A stretch of 64,000 nt of DNA, taken from NCBI RefSeq assembly GCF_000972385.1, contig NZ_JXTE01000020.1, forward strand, positions 50,591 to 114,590, read 5' to 3'. Positions within the stretch are counted from its first letter, which is position 1. Each line of letters begins with the position of its first letter. The notes beneath the pieces were generated by a model, which saw only the letters and a program-made list of their open reading frames with translations, had not been told where the DNA came from and made no database searches. The position numbers were made by a program, and so were the translations under genes. This stretch comes from Streptomyces sp. WM6386 (GTDB taxonomy: Bacteria; Actinomycetota; Actinomycetes; Streptomycetales; Streptomycetaceae). Positions 6,301 through 14,355 of this stretch are shown in pieces.

Positions 6301-9284
6301 GTGTCGCCCGCCGCGCGGAAGACCGTCCGCAGGCCCGCGTGCCGCTCGACGAGTCCCGCGACGGCCGCGCGCAACGCCCGCTCGGAGAGGGGGCCGCGCA
6401 GCCGTACGGACTGGATCTCGTTGTACGCGGCCGGATCGGCGATCAACCGCGCGGCGAGCCAGAGCCGACGCTGGGCGTCGGTCGCGGGCCCACGGCGGAC
6501 CGTCTCCATCGGGCCGCCGGTCGCGGGCCCACCAAGACCTTCCGCGGACCCCCGGCGCCCGACGACCCGGCGGCGCGCACCCGCGGAGTCGAAGCCGACC
6601 ACTCCCATCGTGCGCCCACCTGGCGGCACCGCCTTCCCCGTGCTCCCGCCCGGCAGCGCAGCCTCCATCGCGCCCACGCCCACCGGCACCGCCTCCTGCG
6701 TGCGGCGCCGTAGCGTGTCCAGGTGTTCCAGGCCCGCCCGCATCCGCTCTGCCGGCATTCCGAAGTCCACCAGGGCGGCGATCTCGTCGACGCCGGCCTC
6801 GCGCAGTGTCTCCACCAGGGGGGCGCAGCCGGCGGGCGTGCCGATGAGGGCGCGTTCGTCGCAGTAGCGGTCGTAGGCGCGGCGGAAGAGGTAGTCGAGG
6901 TCGTCCTCGCTCGCCGTCGCCACGTCCTCGGGCCCGGCGCCCACCGCGCTCGCCGCCGACCGCATCTGGAGGGAGGAACGCAGATAGCGGCTCATCGGCT
7001 CCAGCGCCTCCGCGCGGGCCGTGGCGTGGTCCGTGCCGAGGTAGGTGTGGAGCAGGACGGTGACCCGGCCGGTGTCGGGGTCGAGGCCGTGCTGTTCGCG
7101 GGCCTTGCGGAAGTGGCGGATGTTGTCGGCGAGTTCGGCGACGGTCTGCCCCATCAGGTTGGTGACGATCCCGAGTCCGCGCCGCCCCGCCTCCTCGTAA
7201 GAGGCACGCCGCCCGGAGGTGGCGAGGAACATCGGAGGCAGCTCCTGCACCGGACGTGGGTGGATCGTCACGTCGACGGGCCGGCCCTCGCCGGTGGTGC
7301 GCCGTACCGCGCCGCCGCGCCACAGCGTCGTCACGTCGTCGAGGTGGGCGAAAGCGATCTCCTTGCGGCGCTCGAAACGGTCCGGATGGAGCGCGAAGTC
7401 CTGGGCGTGCCAGCCGGTGGCGCAGCCGAGGCCGACCCGGCCGCCGGAGAGGTTGTCGACGACCGACCACTCCTCCGCGACCCGCACCGGATCGTGCAGC
7501 GGCAGCACCACGGACCCGGCGTTGAGCCGGATCCGGCTGGTCTCGCGGGCCAACGAGGCGGCCAGGACCGCAGGGTTGGGGAAGAGTCCGCCGAAGGAGT
7601 GGAAGTGCCGCTCGGGCAGCCACAGGGAGCTGAAGCCGCGCTCGTCGGCGAAGCGGGCGGTGTCGACGAGCCGGTCGTAGGCGGAGGTGCTGTCGGCGTC
7701 GGGGTAGTCGCCGAAGAAGTACACCCCGAAGTCGGGCTGTTTCGTGCGGGGTTCGGGCTGCGCTCGCCCGACGGTGGGCCGGGTCGTCGGAAAGAAGCCC
7801 GCCTCCCGCAGTTCCCGCAGGGACCCCTTCACCGCGTCCGCGATCCGCTCGGTGTCGGCGTCGGTGTGAGCGGTGGAGAGATAGAAGCTGCGCCACTCCC
7901 AGACGTAGATGCCACGCAACAGCAGGTGTTGGTAGAGCAGTTCCATGTCCGCGCGGTGGACGAAGCGGAACATCGACCCGAAGTGGGCCAGTTCCAGGGG
8001 GAACTCCTCGTCGGTGAAGAACCGGTTGAGGTCGTCGGCGAGGGCGTCCGTGCGGGCGTTGAGCCGCTTCTGGAGCCCGGGTCCCTCGGCGGCGAGATGG
8101 GTGAGGACCGCCTTGGCCGCCGCCATGGACAGCGGGTGCTGAAGGTAGGTCCCGCCGAAGAAGGTGGTCTCGGCGGTGGGGCGGCTCTCGTCGCCGTACC
8201 GCCAGAATCCGCCGTCGACGCCGTCCATGATGTCGGCCCGGCCCGCGATCGCCCCCACGGGGAAGCCGCTGCCGAGCGCCTTGCCGTAGGTGGCCAGGTC
8301 GGGCGCGACACCGAAGTGGTGCTGGGCGCCGCGCGGATGTGGGCGCAGTCCGGTGAGCATCTCGTCGAAGAGCAGCACGATGCCGCGTCGCCGGGTCAGT
8401 TCGCGCAGTTCGCGCAGGAAGGCGACCGGGCGCAGGGCGGGGTTGCGGCACTGCACGGGTTCGACGAGGACGGCGGCGATGCGGTCGCCGAGGGCGTCGA
8501 TGGTGGTGAGGGCCTCCTGGCTGCCGTACTCCAGGACGATCAGCTCCGCGACGGCGCTGTCGGGGATGCCACGGGAGACGGGGACGGCGCCGTCGCCCGG
8601 TCCGGGGCGGCCGAGCACCGTGTCGATGTGACCGTGGTAGGAGCCGCGGAACATGACGATCCGGTCGCGTCCGGTGGCGGCGCGGGCGAGCCGGATCGCG
8701 GCGGAGTTGGCCTCGGTGCCGGAGGCCGCGAACGCGACGCGTTCCATGCCGGTGAACCCGGCGAGCAGTTCGGCGACCTCACCCGCCTCGACCGGGCGCG
8801 GCCCGAACCGCAGCCCGCCGTCCAGGTGTGCGCGCACGGCCTCGGTCACGCACTGCGGCTCATGGCCGAGGAGCAGGGACCCGAAGCCCATCGTGATGTC
8901 GGTGTACGTGTTCCCGTCGATGTCCGTCAGGTGCGCGCCGCGTGCGCCACGGGCCGCGAGCGGATACAGCGTCTCCTTCGTCGAACGCCGGAACCCGACC
9001 ACGGCCCGGCTGTCCGCGAGCACCGAACGCCGCGACTGCGCCAGCTCCTTGGAGGTCCGGGTGCGTTCCGTGAGCCGCCGGGCGAGGTCGGCGGCGTGCG
9101 TGCGCTGGGTGTCGGTGGCGTCGGCGCCGGCCATGCCGGAGTCGTGGGGGAGGGTGACGCGGGGGCCGTGGACGGCGGGTGCCGGGGGTGCGGGATCCGC
9201 CGCGCCCTGCCGTGCCCGCGCCAGCTGCTCGTCCAGTCGGCGGGACAGCGCCGCGGCCCGGTCCGCCGCCGTGCCCGGGCTCAC
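3369..9284 (-). CDS. Hybrid synthetase: aminotransferase - luciferase-like monooxygenase - C - PCP - C
   Basis: Multidomain enzyme of 1971 aa. Residues ~90-495 are a class III, GSA-type, PLP aminotransferase with Lys335 in YGKALGSG. Residues ~514-855 are an FMN-dependent luciferase-like monooxygenase of the type embedded in NRPS/PKS lines (WLPERHFHSFGG; GLGCATGWH). A Gly-rich linker follows, then condensation domain C1 (~930-1390, HHIITDA at 1058), a PCP (LGGSSI, Ser1466) and C2 (~1500-1965, HHICTDG at 1660). There is no adenylation domain, so the PCP must be loaded in trans. The GTG at 9284 overlaps the PKS stop as GTGA. The same aminotransferase-monooxygenase pair after a PKS module occurs in microginin-type lines, where it makes 3-amino-2-hydroxy acids. 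I infer the same chemistry here on the beta-ketoacyl chain from the upstream ACP. C1 carries a repetitive insertion (5877-6026). Confidence 0.92.
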   Translation of the reverse strand: MSPGTAADRAAALSRRLDEQLARARQGAADPAPPAPAVHGPRVTLPHDSGMAGADATDTQRTHAADLARRLTERTRTSKELAQSRRSVLADSRAVVGFRRSTKETLYPLAARGARGAHLTDIDGNTYTDITMGFGSLLLGHEPQCVTEAVRAHLDGGLRFGPRPVEAGEVAELLAGFTGMERVAFAASGTEANSAAIRLARAATGRDRIVMFRGSYHGHIDTVLGRPGPGDGAVPVSRGIPDSAVAELIVLEYGSQEALTTIDALGDRIAAVLVEPVQCRNPALRPVAFLRELRELTRRRGIVLLFDEMLTGLRPHPRGAQHHFGVAPDLATYGKALGSGFPVGAIAGRADIMDGVDGGFWRYGDESRPTAETTFFGGTYLQHPLSMAAAKAVLTHLAAEGPGLQKRLNARTDALADDLNRFFTDEEFPLELAHFGSMFRFVHRADMELLYQHLLLRGIYVWEWRSFYLSTAHTDADTERIADAVKGSLRELREAGFFPTTRPTVGRAQPEPRTKQPDFGVYFFGDYPDADSTSAYDRLVDTARFADERGFSSLWLPERHFHSFGGLFPNPAVLAASLARETSRIRLNAGSVVLPLHDPVRVAEEWSVVDNLSGGRVGLGCATGWHAQDFALHPDRFERRKEIAFAHLDDVTTLWRGGAVRRTTGEGRPVDVTIHPRPVQELPPMFLATSGRRASYEEAGRRGLGIVTNLMGQTVAELADNIRHFRKAREQHGLDPDTGRVTVLLHTYLGTDHATARAEALEPMSRYLRSSLQMRSAASAVGAGPEDVATASEDDLDYLFRRAYDRYCDERALIGTPAGCAPLVETLREAGVDEIAALVDFGMPAERMRAGLEHLDTLRRRTQEAVPVGVGAMEAALPGGSTGKAVPPGGRTMGVVGFDSAGARRRVVGRRGSAEGLGGPATGGPMETVRRGPATDAQRRLWLAARLIADPAAYNEIQSVRLRGPLSERALRAAVAGLVERHAGLRTVFRAAGDTVEQVVRPDLRPELTVTDVDGTGAVAAVLREESGRPYDLAEGPLFTPRLLRLAADDHVLVLGLHHIITDAHSAGLLAADLEELYRASVEDRDPAFAAPAGTTLDEPRTAHTPAHPDEPAFAAPEGTTAPGPQAPHTPAHLHEPQPGHHPTTPDRPSTGYDPADLEWWRGYLDPLPPTPALPTDRPRGRRVAGRGAAEEVSWDAPRAGRLREWSGRQGVTLFATLLTAWQLVLRERSGQDEFVVGSTFGRRRPGTEHTVGFHVAVLPLKASLTDATGLRDAVRATRDALFAADAHQHVDVDALLAAVNPDPGHPRPLVTVSADLDGAPLSRLRLPGLTTEQIPGGTESAPLELALAALDTRDGLRLRIRYDADLYDASTVRGLLADLDRVLEAMAGGRAVTVADTGPAATPTVSDPGTPTATASDVQAASATASHPVAPTPREAETLRALWSSVLGTDDVSDTADFFDLGGSSIAAIRLHNRVRDALGAEFSLADFFAEPTLGALIRSLTGSGAAGLTEVTGVTGVTENVVDRAPVTDQQARMLAAQPALPRPQVYNVPTRIRLTGPVDTDALRTALTELVRRHHSLRTRYAQDGGGAWWQEVVDVAPPPLRIVDYSRLPAERAAQRADQACRTAADEPFDLTRPTLPRLRLLRVAPDEWVLMFVVHHICTDGWSHGVLLAELAALYTAAATGTSPALSAPSAQPADHARRQLERRGGTERTRRAAHFVDHLTGVPTRLEVPTDRPRSGHLSGDGDTVRAHAPAELRGRVERFAAAHRVTPFAVAAAALGVTVARLSGQRDLLVGVPYANRDGSDTETLVSLVSTNMPVRIRVGSEETCAELVVRTGAETLAAMANVLPTAEVWQALREAGVREVPEVVSCLLAFQNTDDVEIEIPGLGVEVDDVAPPAARTELTFGLAPRRDPALGYRAYVEYSADLWDRKSAERILDSYLSVLDDLCTDPGRTVGELLAPTTSGEA
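5877..6026 (-). repeat. Two ~75-bp imperfect tandem repeats within the C1 domain
   Basis: Two in-frame units of period 75 bp (25 codons), starting near 5877 and 5952, encode Pro/Ala/His/Thr-rich copies of the pattern EPAFAAPxGTT...HTPAH. They lie just after the HHIITDA active-site motif of C1, at residues ~1085-1138. Condensation domains do not normally have such a segment there. It looks like a slippage-expanded surface loop. Confidence 0.75.
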
Positions 9285-12200
9285 CGGGCGGCCCGCTCGG
9301 CGGTGAGCAGGGCGACGGCGTCGGAGAGCTGGGTGATCAACGAGGCCTGCGTCTCGGCCAGCACGTCGATCTGGCGCCGCAGCTCGGCGACTTCGCTGCG
9401 GCTGGCATACGCCGCCTGCCCGGGTGCCTCGAGTGCCTCGGGTGTTTGGGGTGTCTCGGGTGTCTCGAGTGCCTGGGGTGCCGCCTTTCGCGGCTCCGGT
9501 ATCTGCCGTACGTCGATGATCTCGGCCCGTGGCTCCGGTGCCGGCCGTGCCGCGCGCTCCGTGATGAGCCGTGCTGTCAACTCCGGTGACCCCGCGTCCT
9601 CCAGCAGTTCCCGCACGGCCAGCCGTACCCCGAACTCGCCCTCCAACTGCCGCAGCATGCCGATCAGTTGCAGGGAGTCCGCGCCCAGCCCCACGTAGGT
9701 CTCCCCGGCGCGCAGCCCGTCCTGGTCGTATCCCAGATGCTGTGCGGTCAGTTCGAGTACACGCTTGAGTACTGCCTGGTCGGTCACGTCGTTCTCCCCA
9801 TCGGGTTCTCTCGCGGGTTCGTGCGCGGGTACGGCCGTGGTGGGTGGCAGTGGTGGGCCGATCCAGTACGACCGGTGCTCGAAGGGGTAGGTGGGCAGCG
9901 GGATACGCCGGCCTCCGCATCCTTCGAGCAGGGCGGCCCAGTCGAGGGGCGTCCCGGCGCAGTGCAGCCGGGCCGCGGCCCGCCACACCTCGTCCGGGGT
10001 GCCGCCCGTGGGCACGCAGAGGGTGTCCGGGACCGCCCGCCGGGCAAGCCGGGTCAGGGTGGCGTCCGGGCCGAGTTCCAGCAGGGCGTCCACGGGGGCC
10101 AGGGTGCGCAGTACGGCGTGGAAGTCGGCGGTGTGCCGGGCCTGGCGGACGAGGTGGCCGGCGTCGGGCAGCCAGCCCGGGGGATGGGCGACACCGTCCA
10201 GACCACTGACGAACTCGATCTCGACAGGCCGCAGTTCGGCCTTCTCGACGGCCGCGCGCAGTTCGTCGAGGACCGGGTCGAGGAGCGCGCTGTGGAAGGC
10301 ACGGTCCACCGGCAGCGGTACGCCGGTCATGCCCTGCTCGGTCAGTCGGCGGTGCGCTTCGGCGATGGCGTCGGGCGGCCCGGCCAGCACCTGGTGTCCG
10401 GGCCCGTTGGACACGGCGAGCTCCACGCGCCCGACCTCGGCGGCGAGTTCCCGGACCCGGTCCCGACCCGCGAAGACGGCGAGCATCGCGCCGGGCGCCG
10501 TGTCCTGCATCAGCCGCCCCCGCCGGCACAGCAGCCGCATGCCGTCCGCCAGCGACAGCGCCCCGGCGGCACACAGCGCCGCGAACTCCCCGACACTGTG
10601 CCCGGCGACCGACCCGGGCCGCACTCCCCAACTCCGCCACAACCGGAGCTGGGCGACTTGCAGGGCGAAGATCGCGGGTTGCGCGAAGGCGGTGTCCCAG
10701 GGGGTGGGGGGTGCGGAGACCGGACCGAGGGTTCGGGCGGCCCGGTGAGGGTCTTCGGCGACCGGGCCGGGATGACCGGGACGCCGCGCCTCTTCCGCGC
10801 CCGGGTCGCTGGGACCGCCTTGGCCTGATCCGACGGGGCGCCTCGATCTGGCGGAGGCGCCGGGCTCGTCGGAGGTGTCCGGCCGGTCGGCGGTGCTCGG
10901 CCCGCCGAAGTTCCTCGGCCCGGCGGAGACGATCGGTCGGTCGGAGGTGCCCAGTGGGTCTGAGCTGACCGGTCCGCGGGTGCTACGCGACCCGTCGGCG
11001 GCCCGGGCAGGGTCGTCCTCGCGCCCGCCCGACGGCCTTCCCGCGCCGATGATCCGGGCGAGGAAGTCCTTCTCGCCCGTCTCCTGCTCGTAGACCCGCG
11101 CGCACTCCCGCAGCACCTCGGCGACGACCGGGAAGCGGGCGGCGAGCGCCGCGGCCATACCGGGGCCGCCGGTGCCCTGGCCGCTGAAGAGGAAGGCGGG
11201 GGAGACGGGCAGGTCGGCCGTTCCGGTGAAGGCGCCCGGCACGTCGGCGAGGACGGCGGGGGCGACGGTCCGGTCGGCCGTCCCGGTCAGGGCGCCCGGC
11301 GTGCCGGCGAGGAACGCGTCCAGCCCCTCGACGAAGGGCGCGGTGACGACCAGCCGGTGGGGCAGATGGCGCCGGCCGAGCGCGGTCGTCGTCAGCAGAT
11401 CGGCGGGGGCGAGATCCGGGCGCCGGACCAACTCGTCCCGGAAGGCCCGGGCATACGCCGTCAGCGCCCCCGGCGTCCGCGCCGACAGCGGCAACAGCAC
11501 GGGCCCGGCCCGCTCACCACGTACCGCCTCGGCAACCCTCCCCGGCGCCTCTTCCACGATCACGTGCGCATTCGTCCCGCCCATCCCGATGGAGTGCACC
11601 CCCGCCCGCCGGACCCCGGAGCCCGGCCACGGTGTCGCCCGGGTCGGTACGACGAACGGGCTGGTCTCCAACGCGAGGAGGGGATTGGCGCGGGTGAAGT
11701 TCACCAGCGGCGGTATCACCCCGTGCCGTAACACCAGGATCGTCTTGATCAGCCCCGCCAGACCCGCCGCGCTGTCCAGGTGGCCGATCGCGGGTTTGGT
11801 GGAGCCCAGCGCGCAGAAGGCCGTGCCGTCCGTGTGCGCTCTGAACGCCTCGGTGAGCGCGGCGAACTCGATCGGGTCGCCCTTGAACGTGCCGGTGCCG
11901 TGTGCCTCCAGATAGCCGAGGGAGTCGGCCGGAACGCCCGCCCGTGACAGCGCGCCGAGTACCGCGTCCCGCTGGCCCGCGACGCCGGGCGCGGCGAACC
12001 CCCCTTTGTCGTCACCGTCGTTGGTGACAGCCGAGCCGAGGATGACGGCGTGCACGGTGTCGCCGTCGGCCAGTGCCCGGGCCAGCGGCTTCAGCAGGAC
12101 CGCCGCGACCCCGTTGCCGCCGACCGTGCCGTCGGCGTCCGCGTCGAAGGCCCGTACCGTGCCGCTCCGGGAGATCGTGGAGCCCTTGACGTGCCGGTGC

Positions 12201-12844
12201 CCGGTGATCTGGGGGAGGTGCAGGGCCGCCGAGCCCACCAGCATCAGCTCGGCATCGCCCGCCAGGAGCGCCTGGCAGGCCAGATGGACCGAGACGAGGG
12301 CGCTGGAGCAGGCGGTGGCGACATTGACCGCCGGGCCGCGCAGTCCGAGCCGGAAGGCGGCCCGGTTGGCGGCGAAGTCGGGATAGTTGCCGACCTGGGC
12401 CTGCTTCTGGGCGAGCCAGTCGTCGCCCGGCGCGTCCGCGAGGTTGTTGGCGAGATAGCTGTGCAGCGAGTACAGCCGGTATCCGACGCTGCCGTACACC
12501 CCGATACGGGCGTCGGAGCCGGCGTAGCCGCCGTCCTCCAGGGCGTGGTGGCAGCACTCCAGGAGCAGCCGCTGCTGCGGATCGGTCACCTCCGCCTCGC
12601 GCCCGGTCATCCCGAAGAACGCGGCGTCGAAGCCGTCGACCCCGTCCAGCAGCGCACTGGCGCCGACGAGGTCCGGGTCGTCGAGGAGGTCCTCGGAGGC
12701 TCCCGCGGACCGTAACTCGGCCCGGGTGAACCGTCGTACGTGTGAGACGCCCGCCTCGATGTCACGCCAGTACTGCTCGGTGGTCCCCGCTCCCGGGAAC
12801 CTCAGCGCCATCCCGATGACCGCCACGCGTCGGTCGTCCGGCAC
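9281..12844 (-). CDS. Type I PKS module KS-AT-ACP with C-terminal docking coil
   Basis: Single polyketide extension module, 1187 aa. The ketosynthase has Cys179 (TACSSA), His315 (EAHGTGT) and the GHLDSAAG His. The acyltransferase has Ser750 (GHSVGE) and RAFH at 848-851, the AFH form typical of malonyl-CoA specificity. The ACP has Ser1057 (GADSLQ). There is no KR, DH or ER, so the product is a beta-ketoacyl-ACP, the substrate expected for the aminotransferase fused in the next gene. No loading module is present, so the starter acyl group must arrive from elsewhere. The tail (about 1145-1187) is heptad-like and probably a docking coil after a Pro/Glu-rich linker. Residues ~600-713 of the AT are a Ser/Pro/Arg/Asp-rich low-complexity insertion. 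The GTG start at 12844 follows a GGGGGAGAAGG ribosome site. Confidence 0.94.
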   Translation of the reverse strand: MPDDRRVAVIGMALRFPGAGTTEQYWRDIEAGVSHVRRFTRAELRSAGASEDLLDDPDLVGASALLDGVDGFDAAFFGMTGREAEVTDPQQRLLLECCHHALEDGGYAGSDARIGVYGSVGYRLYSLHSYLANNLADAPGDDWLAQKQAQVGNYPDFAANRAAFRLGLRGPAVNVATACSSALVSVHLACQALLAGDAELMLVGSAALHLPQITGHRHVKGSTISRSGTVRAFDADADGTVGGNGVAAVLLKPLARALADGDTVHAVILGSAVTNDGDDKGGFAAPGVAGQRDAVLGALSRAGVPADSLGYLEAHGTGTFKGDPIEFAALTEAFRAHTDGTAFCALGSTKPAIGHLDSAAGLAGLIKTILVLRHGVIPPLVNFTRANPLLALETSPFVVPTRATPWPGSGVRRAGVHSIGMGGTNAHVIVEEAPGRVAEAVRGERAGPVLLPLSARTPGALTAYARAFRDELVRRPDLAPADLLTTTALGRRHLPHRLVVTAPFVEGLDAFLAGTPGALTGTADRTVAPAVLADVPGAFTGTADLPVSPAFLFSGQGTGGPGMAAALAARFPVVAEVLRECARVYEQETGEKDFLARIIGAGRPSGGREDDPARAADGSRSTRGPVSSDPLGTSDRPIVSAGPRNFGGPSTADRPDTSDEPGASARSRRPVGSGQGGPSDPGAEEARRPGHPGPVAEDPHRAARTLGPVSAPPTPWDTAFAQPAIFALQVAQLRLWRSWGVRPGSVAGHSVGEFAALCAAGALSLADGMRLLCRRGRLMQDTAPGAMLAVFAGRDRVRELAAEVGRVELAVSNGPGHQVLAGPPDAIAEAHRRLTEQGMTGVPLPVDRAFHSALLDPVLDELRAAVEKAELRPVEIEFVSGLDGVAHPPGWLPDAGHLVRQARHTADFHAVLRTLAPVDALLELGPDATLTRLARRAVPDTLCVPTGGTPDEVWRAAARLHCAGTPLDWAALLEGCGGRRIPLPTYPFEHRSYWIGPPLPPTTAVPAHEPAREPDGENDVTDQAVLKRVLELTAQHLGYDQDGLRAGETYVGLGADSLQLIGMLRQLEGEFGVRLAVRELLEDAGSPELTARLITERAARPAPEPRAEIIDVRQIPEPRKAAPQALETPETPQTPEALEAPGQAAYASRSEVAELRRQIDVLAETQASLITQLSDAVALLTAERAAR

Positions 12845-12908
12845 CCCTTCTCCCCCTTCTGCTCCGGCTCGATGGTTCGACCTCGACGGTTCGACGTCCG
12901 GGGCCGCC

Positions 12909-14225
12909 TCACACCTCCGCGCGCGCCTCCGCCCCCGTGCCCGTGCCCTTGCCCTCCGCGTCCGTGCCGGCCGGCGCTGTCGAACGGCGGCGCAGCACCA
13001 GGGCCACGAAGAGCACGGCGATCACGATGGCCACACCGTGCGCGACCGCGACGACCGACAGCGGTGAGAACACGTCGAGCGCGGCGCCGACCGCGATCAT
13101 CCCGGCGCCGAAGCCGAAGCTCTCCACGGTCGCCGACAGCCCGAAGGCATGGGTGCGCAGACGGTCCGGCAGGGTCTGCAGATGCTGGGTGTAGGACACC
13201 TCGGTCAGCCCGTCGGCCGCCCCCGCGACCAGCGCGATCAGCACGGTCGCGGTCCAGGGCAGCCCGGCGAAGGCCAGGATGAAGGCGCCGGACATCACGA
13301 TGGTGCCGAGCCCGAACCCCAGGGCGCCCAGGGCTTGTTCCGAGCGCCGCGGCAGTCGCTGGATGACTTGCTGGGCCACGATGTTGCCGAACGCCCACAC
13401 GCACCAGAACACGCTGACGAACGTGGCCGGGCTGTCGGTGTCCAGCTCGGTCGAGTACACGGGCAGCGCAGCGTTGTGCGAGGACGAGCCGAGCGCGTCG
13501 ACGCCCCGCAGCAGCACCATCAGGCCGAGCACGGGCGCGCCGGCCAGGACCGTCACCGCGGCGGGCAGCCGGCGGCGCTTCTGCCCGGCCCCGGCCGGAC
13601 TCGCCGCCTCCGGCGCGTCCTCCGCTGGGTCCGGCTTCGGCCGCCGGGTGACGGGCAGTTGGGCCACCGCCACCGCGCACACCAGGAACGTGGCCATGTC
13701 CAGCAGGAAGGCCGCCGTGTAGCCGAGCAGGGAGACGACCACACCGGCCGACGCGAACCCGGCCACCATCGCCAGCGAACGGCCGCTCACCATCAGCGAG
13801 TTGGCCCAGGTGCGGCGGTCCTCGGCCACCATCTCCGGGATGACCGAGCTGCGCAGCGCGACCAGGAAGACCGTGCCGGTGATCCCGCCCACCGCCGAGA
13901 CCACGAACAGCACGGGCGTGCGCAGCGTGTCGGGCGCCGCGACCAGGACCGCCAGCACCGCCGCCTGCACCACGTTCACCCAGAACATGACGGACCGCGC
14001 CGACCACCGGGCCAGGATCGGCGCGGCCAGCAGCCCCGCGACGATCCCCGCGGCGAGACGTACGGCCATGAAGGCGCCGACGGCGAGCGCGCGGTCGGTG
14101 ACGGCGTAGACGTACAGATTGAGCGCGACGACGTTGAGATAACTGCCGTACGACGACAGGGCGTAGCCCGCGACCAGGATGCGGTACCGGCGTTCCCGCA
14201 CCGAGGCCGTGACGGGTTCCGGCAT
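12909..14225 (-). CDS. MFS transporter, probable exporter of the cluster product
   Basis: Major facilitator superfamily permease of 438 aa with about 12 hydrophobic segments and a charged cytoplasmic loop in the middle (~200-235, rich in Pro, Asp, Glu, Lys and Arg). The ATG at 14225 is preceded by GAAGGAAG with 6-nt spacing. A longer in-frame start upstream lacks membrane character and lies in the promoter region. It is the first gene of the leftward operon, 64 bp ahead of the PKS, and is divergent from the LuxR regulator. Position and family suggest product export and hence self-protection. The substrate cannot be read from sequence. Confidence 0.88.
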   Translation of the reverse strand: MPEPVTASVRERRYRILVAGYALSSYGSYLNVVALNLYVYAVTDRALAVGAFMAVRLAAGIVAGLLAAPILARWSARSVMFWVNVVQAAVLAVLVAAPDTLRTPVLFVVSAVGGITGTVFLVALRSSVIPEMVAEDRRTWANSLMVSGRSLAMVAGFASAGVVVSLLGYTAAFLLDMATFLVCAVAVAQLPVTRRPKPDPAEDAPEAASPAGAGQKRRRLPAAVTVLAGAPVLGLMVLLRGVDALGSSSHNAALPVYSTELDTDSPATFVSVFWCVWAFGNIVAQQVIQRLPRRSEQALGALGFGLGTIVMSGAFILAFAGLPWTATVLIALVAGAADGLTEVSYTQHLQTLPDRLRTHAFGLSATVESFGFGAGMIAVGAALDVFSPLSVVAVAHGVAIVIAVLFVALVLRRRSTAPAGTDAEGKGTGTGAEARAEV

Positions 14226-14355
14226 GCTCGACTTCCTTCGCGGACGGCAACAGGGCGAGGTGCGGGCAGGGTTGCCCCAGGGGCGGAACCCGTCGAACAG
14301 AACCTGTCGAACACTAGTCAGGCGGTGCGGAGTTCGGCCCGGGGGACGCGGGCGC
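14226..14355. promoter_or_regulatory. Divergent promoter region between MFS/biosynthetic operon and LuxR regulator
   Basis: This 130-bp gap separates two divergent starts, so it should hold the promoters of both the exporter-PKS-NRPS operon and the regulator. It is GC-rich on the left and becomes A/T-richer near 14340-14400. I see no convincing consensus -35/-10 pair or strong palindrome. Confidence 0.5.
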
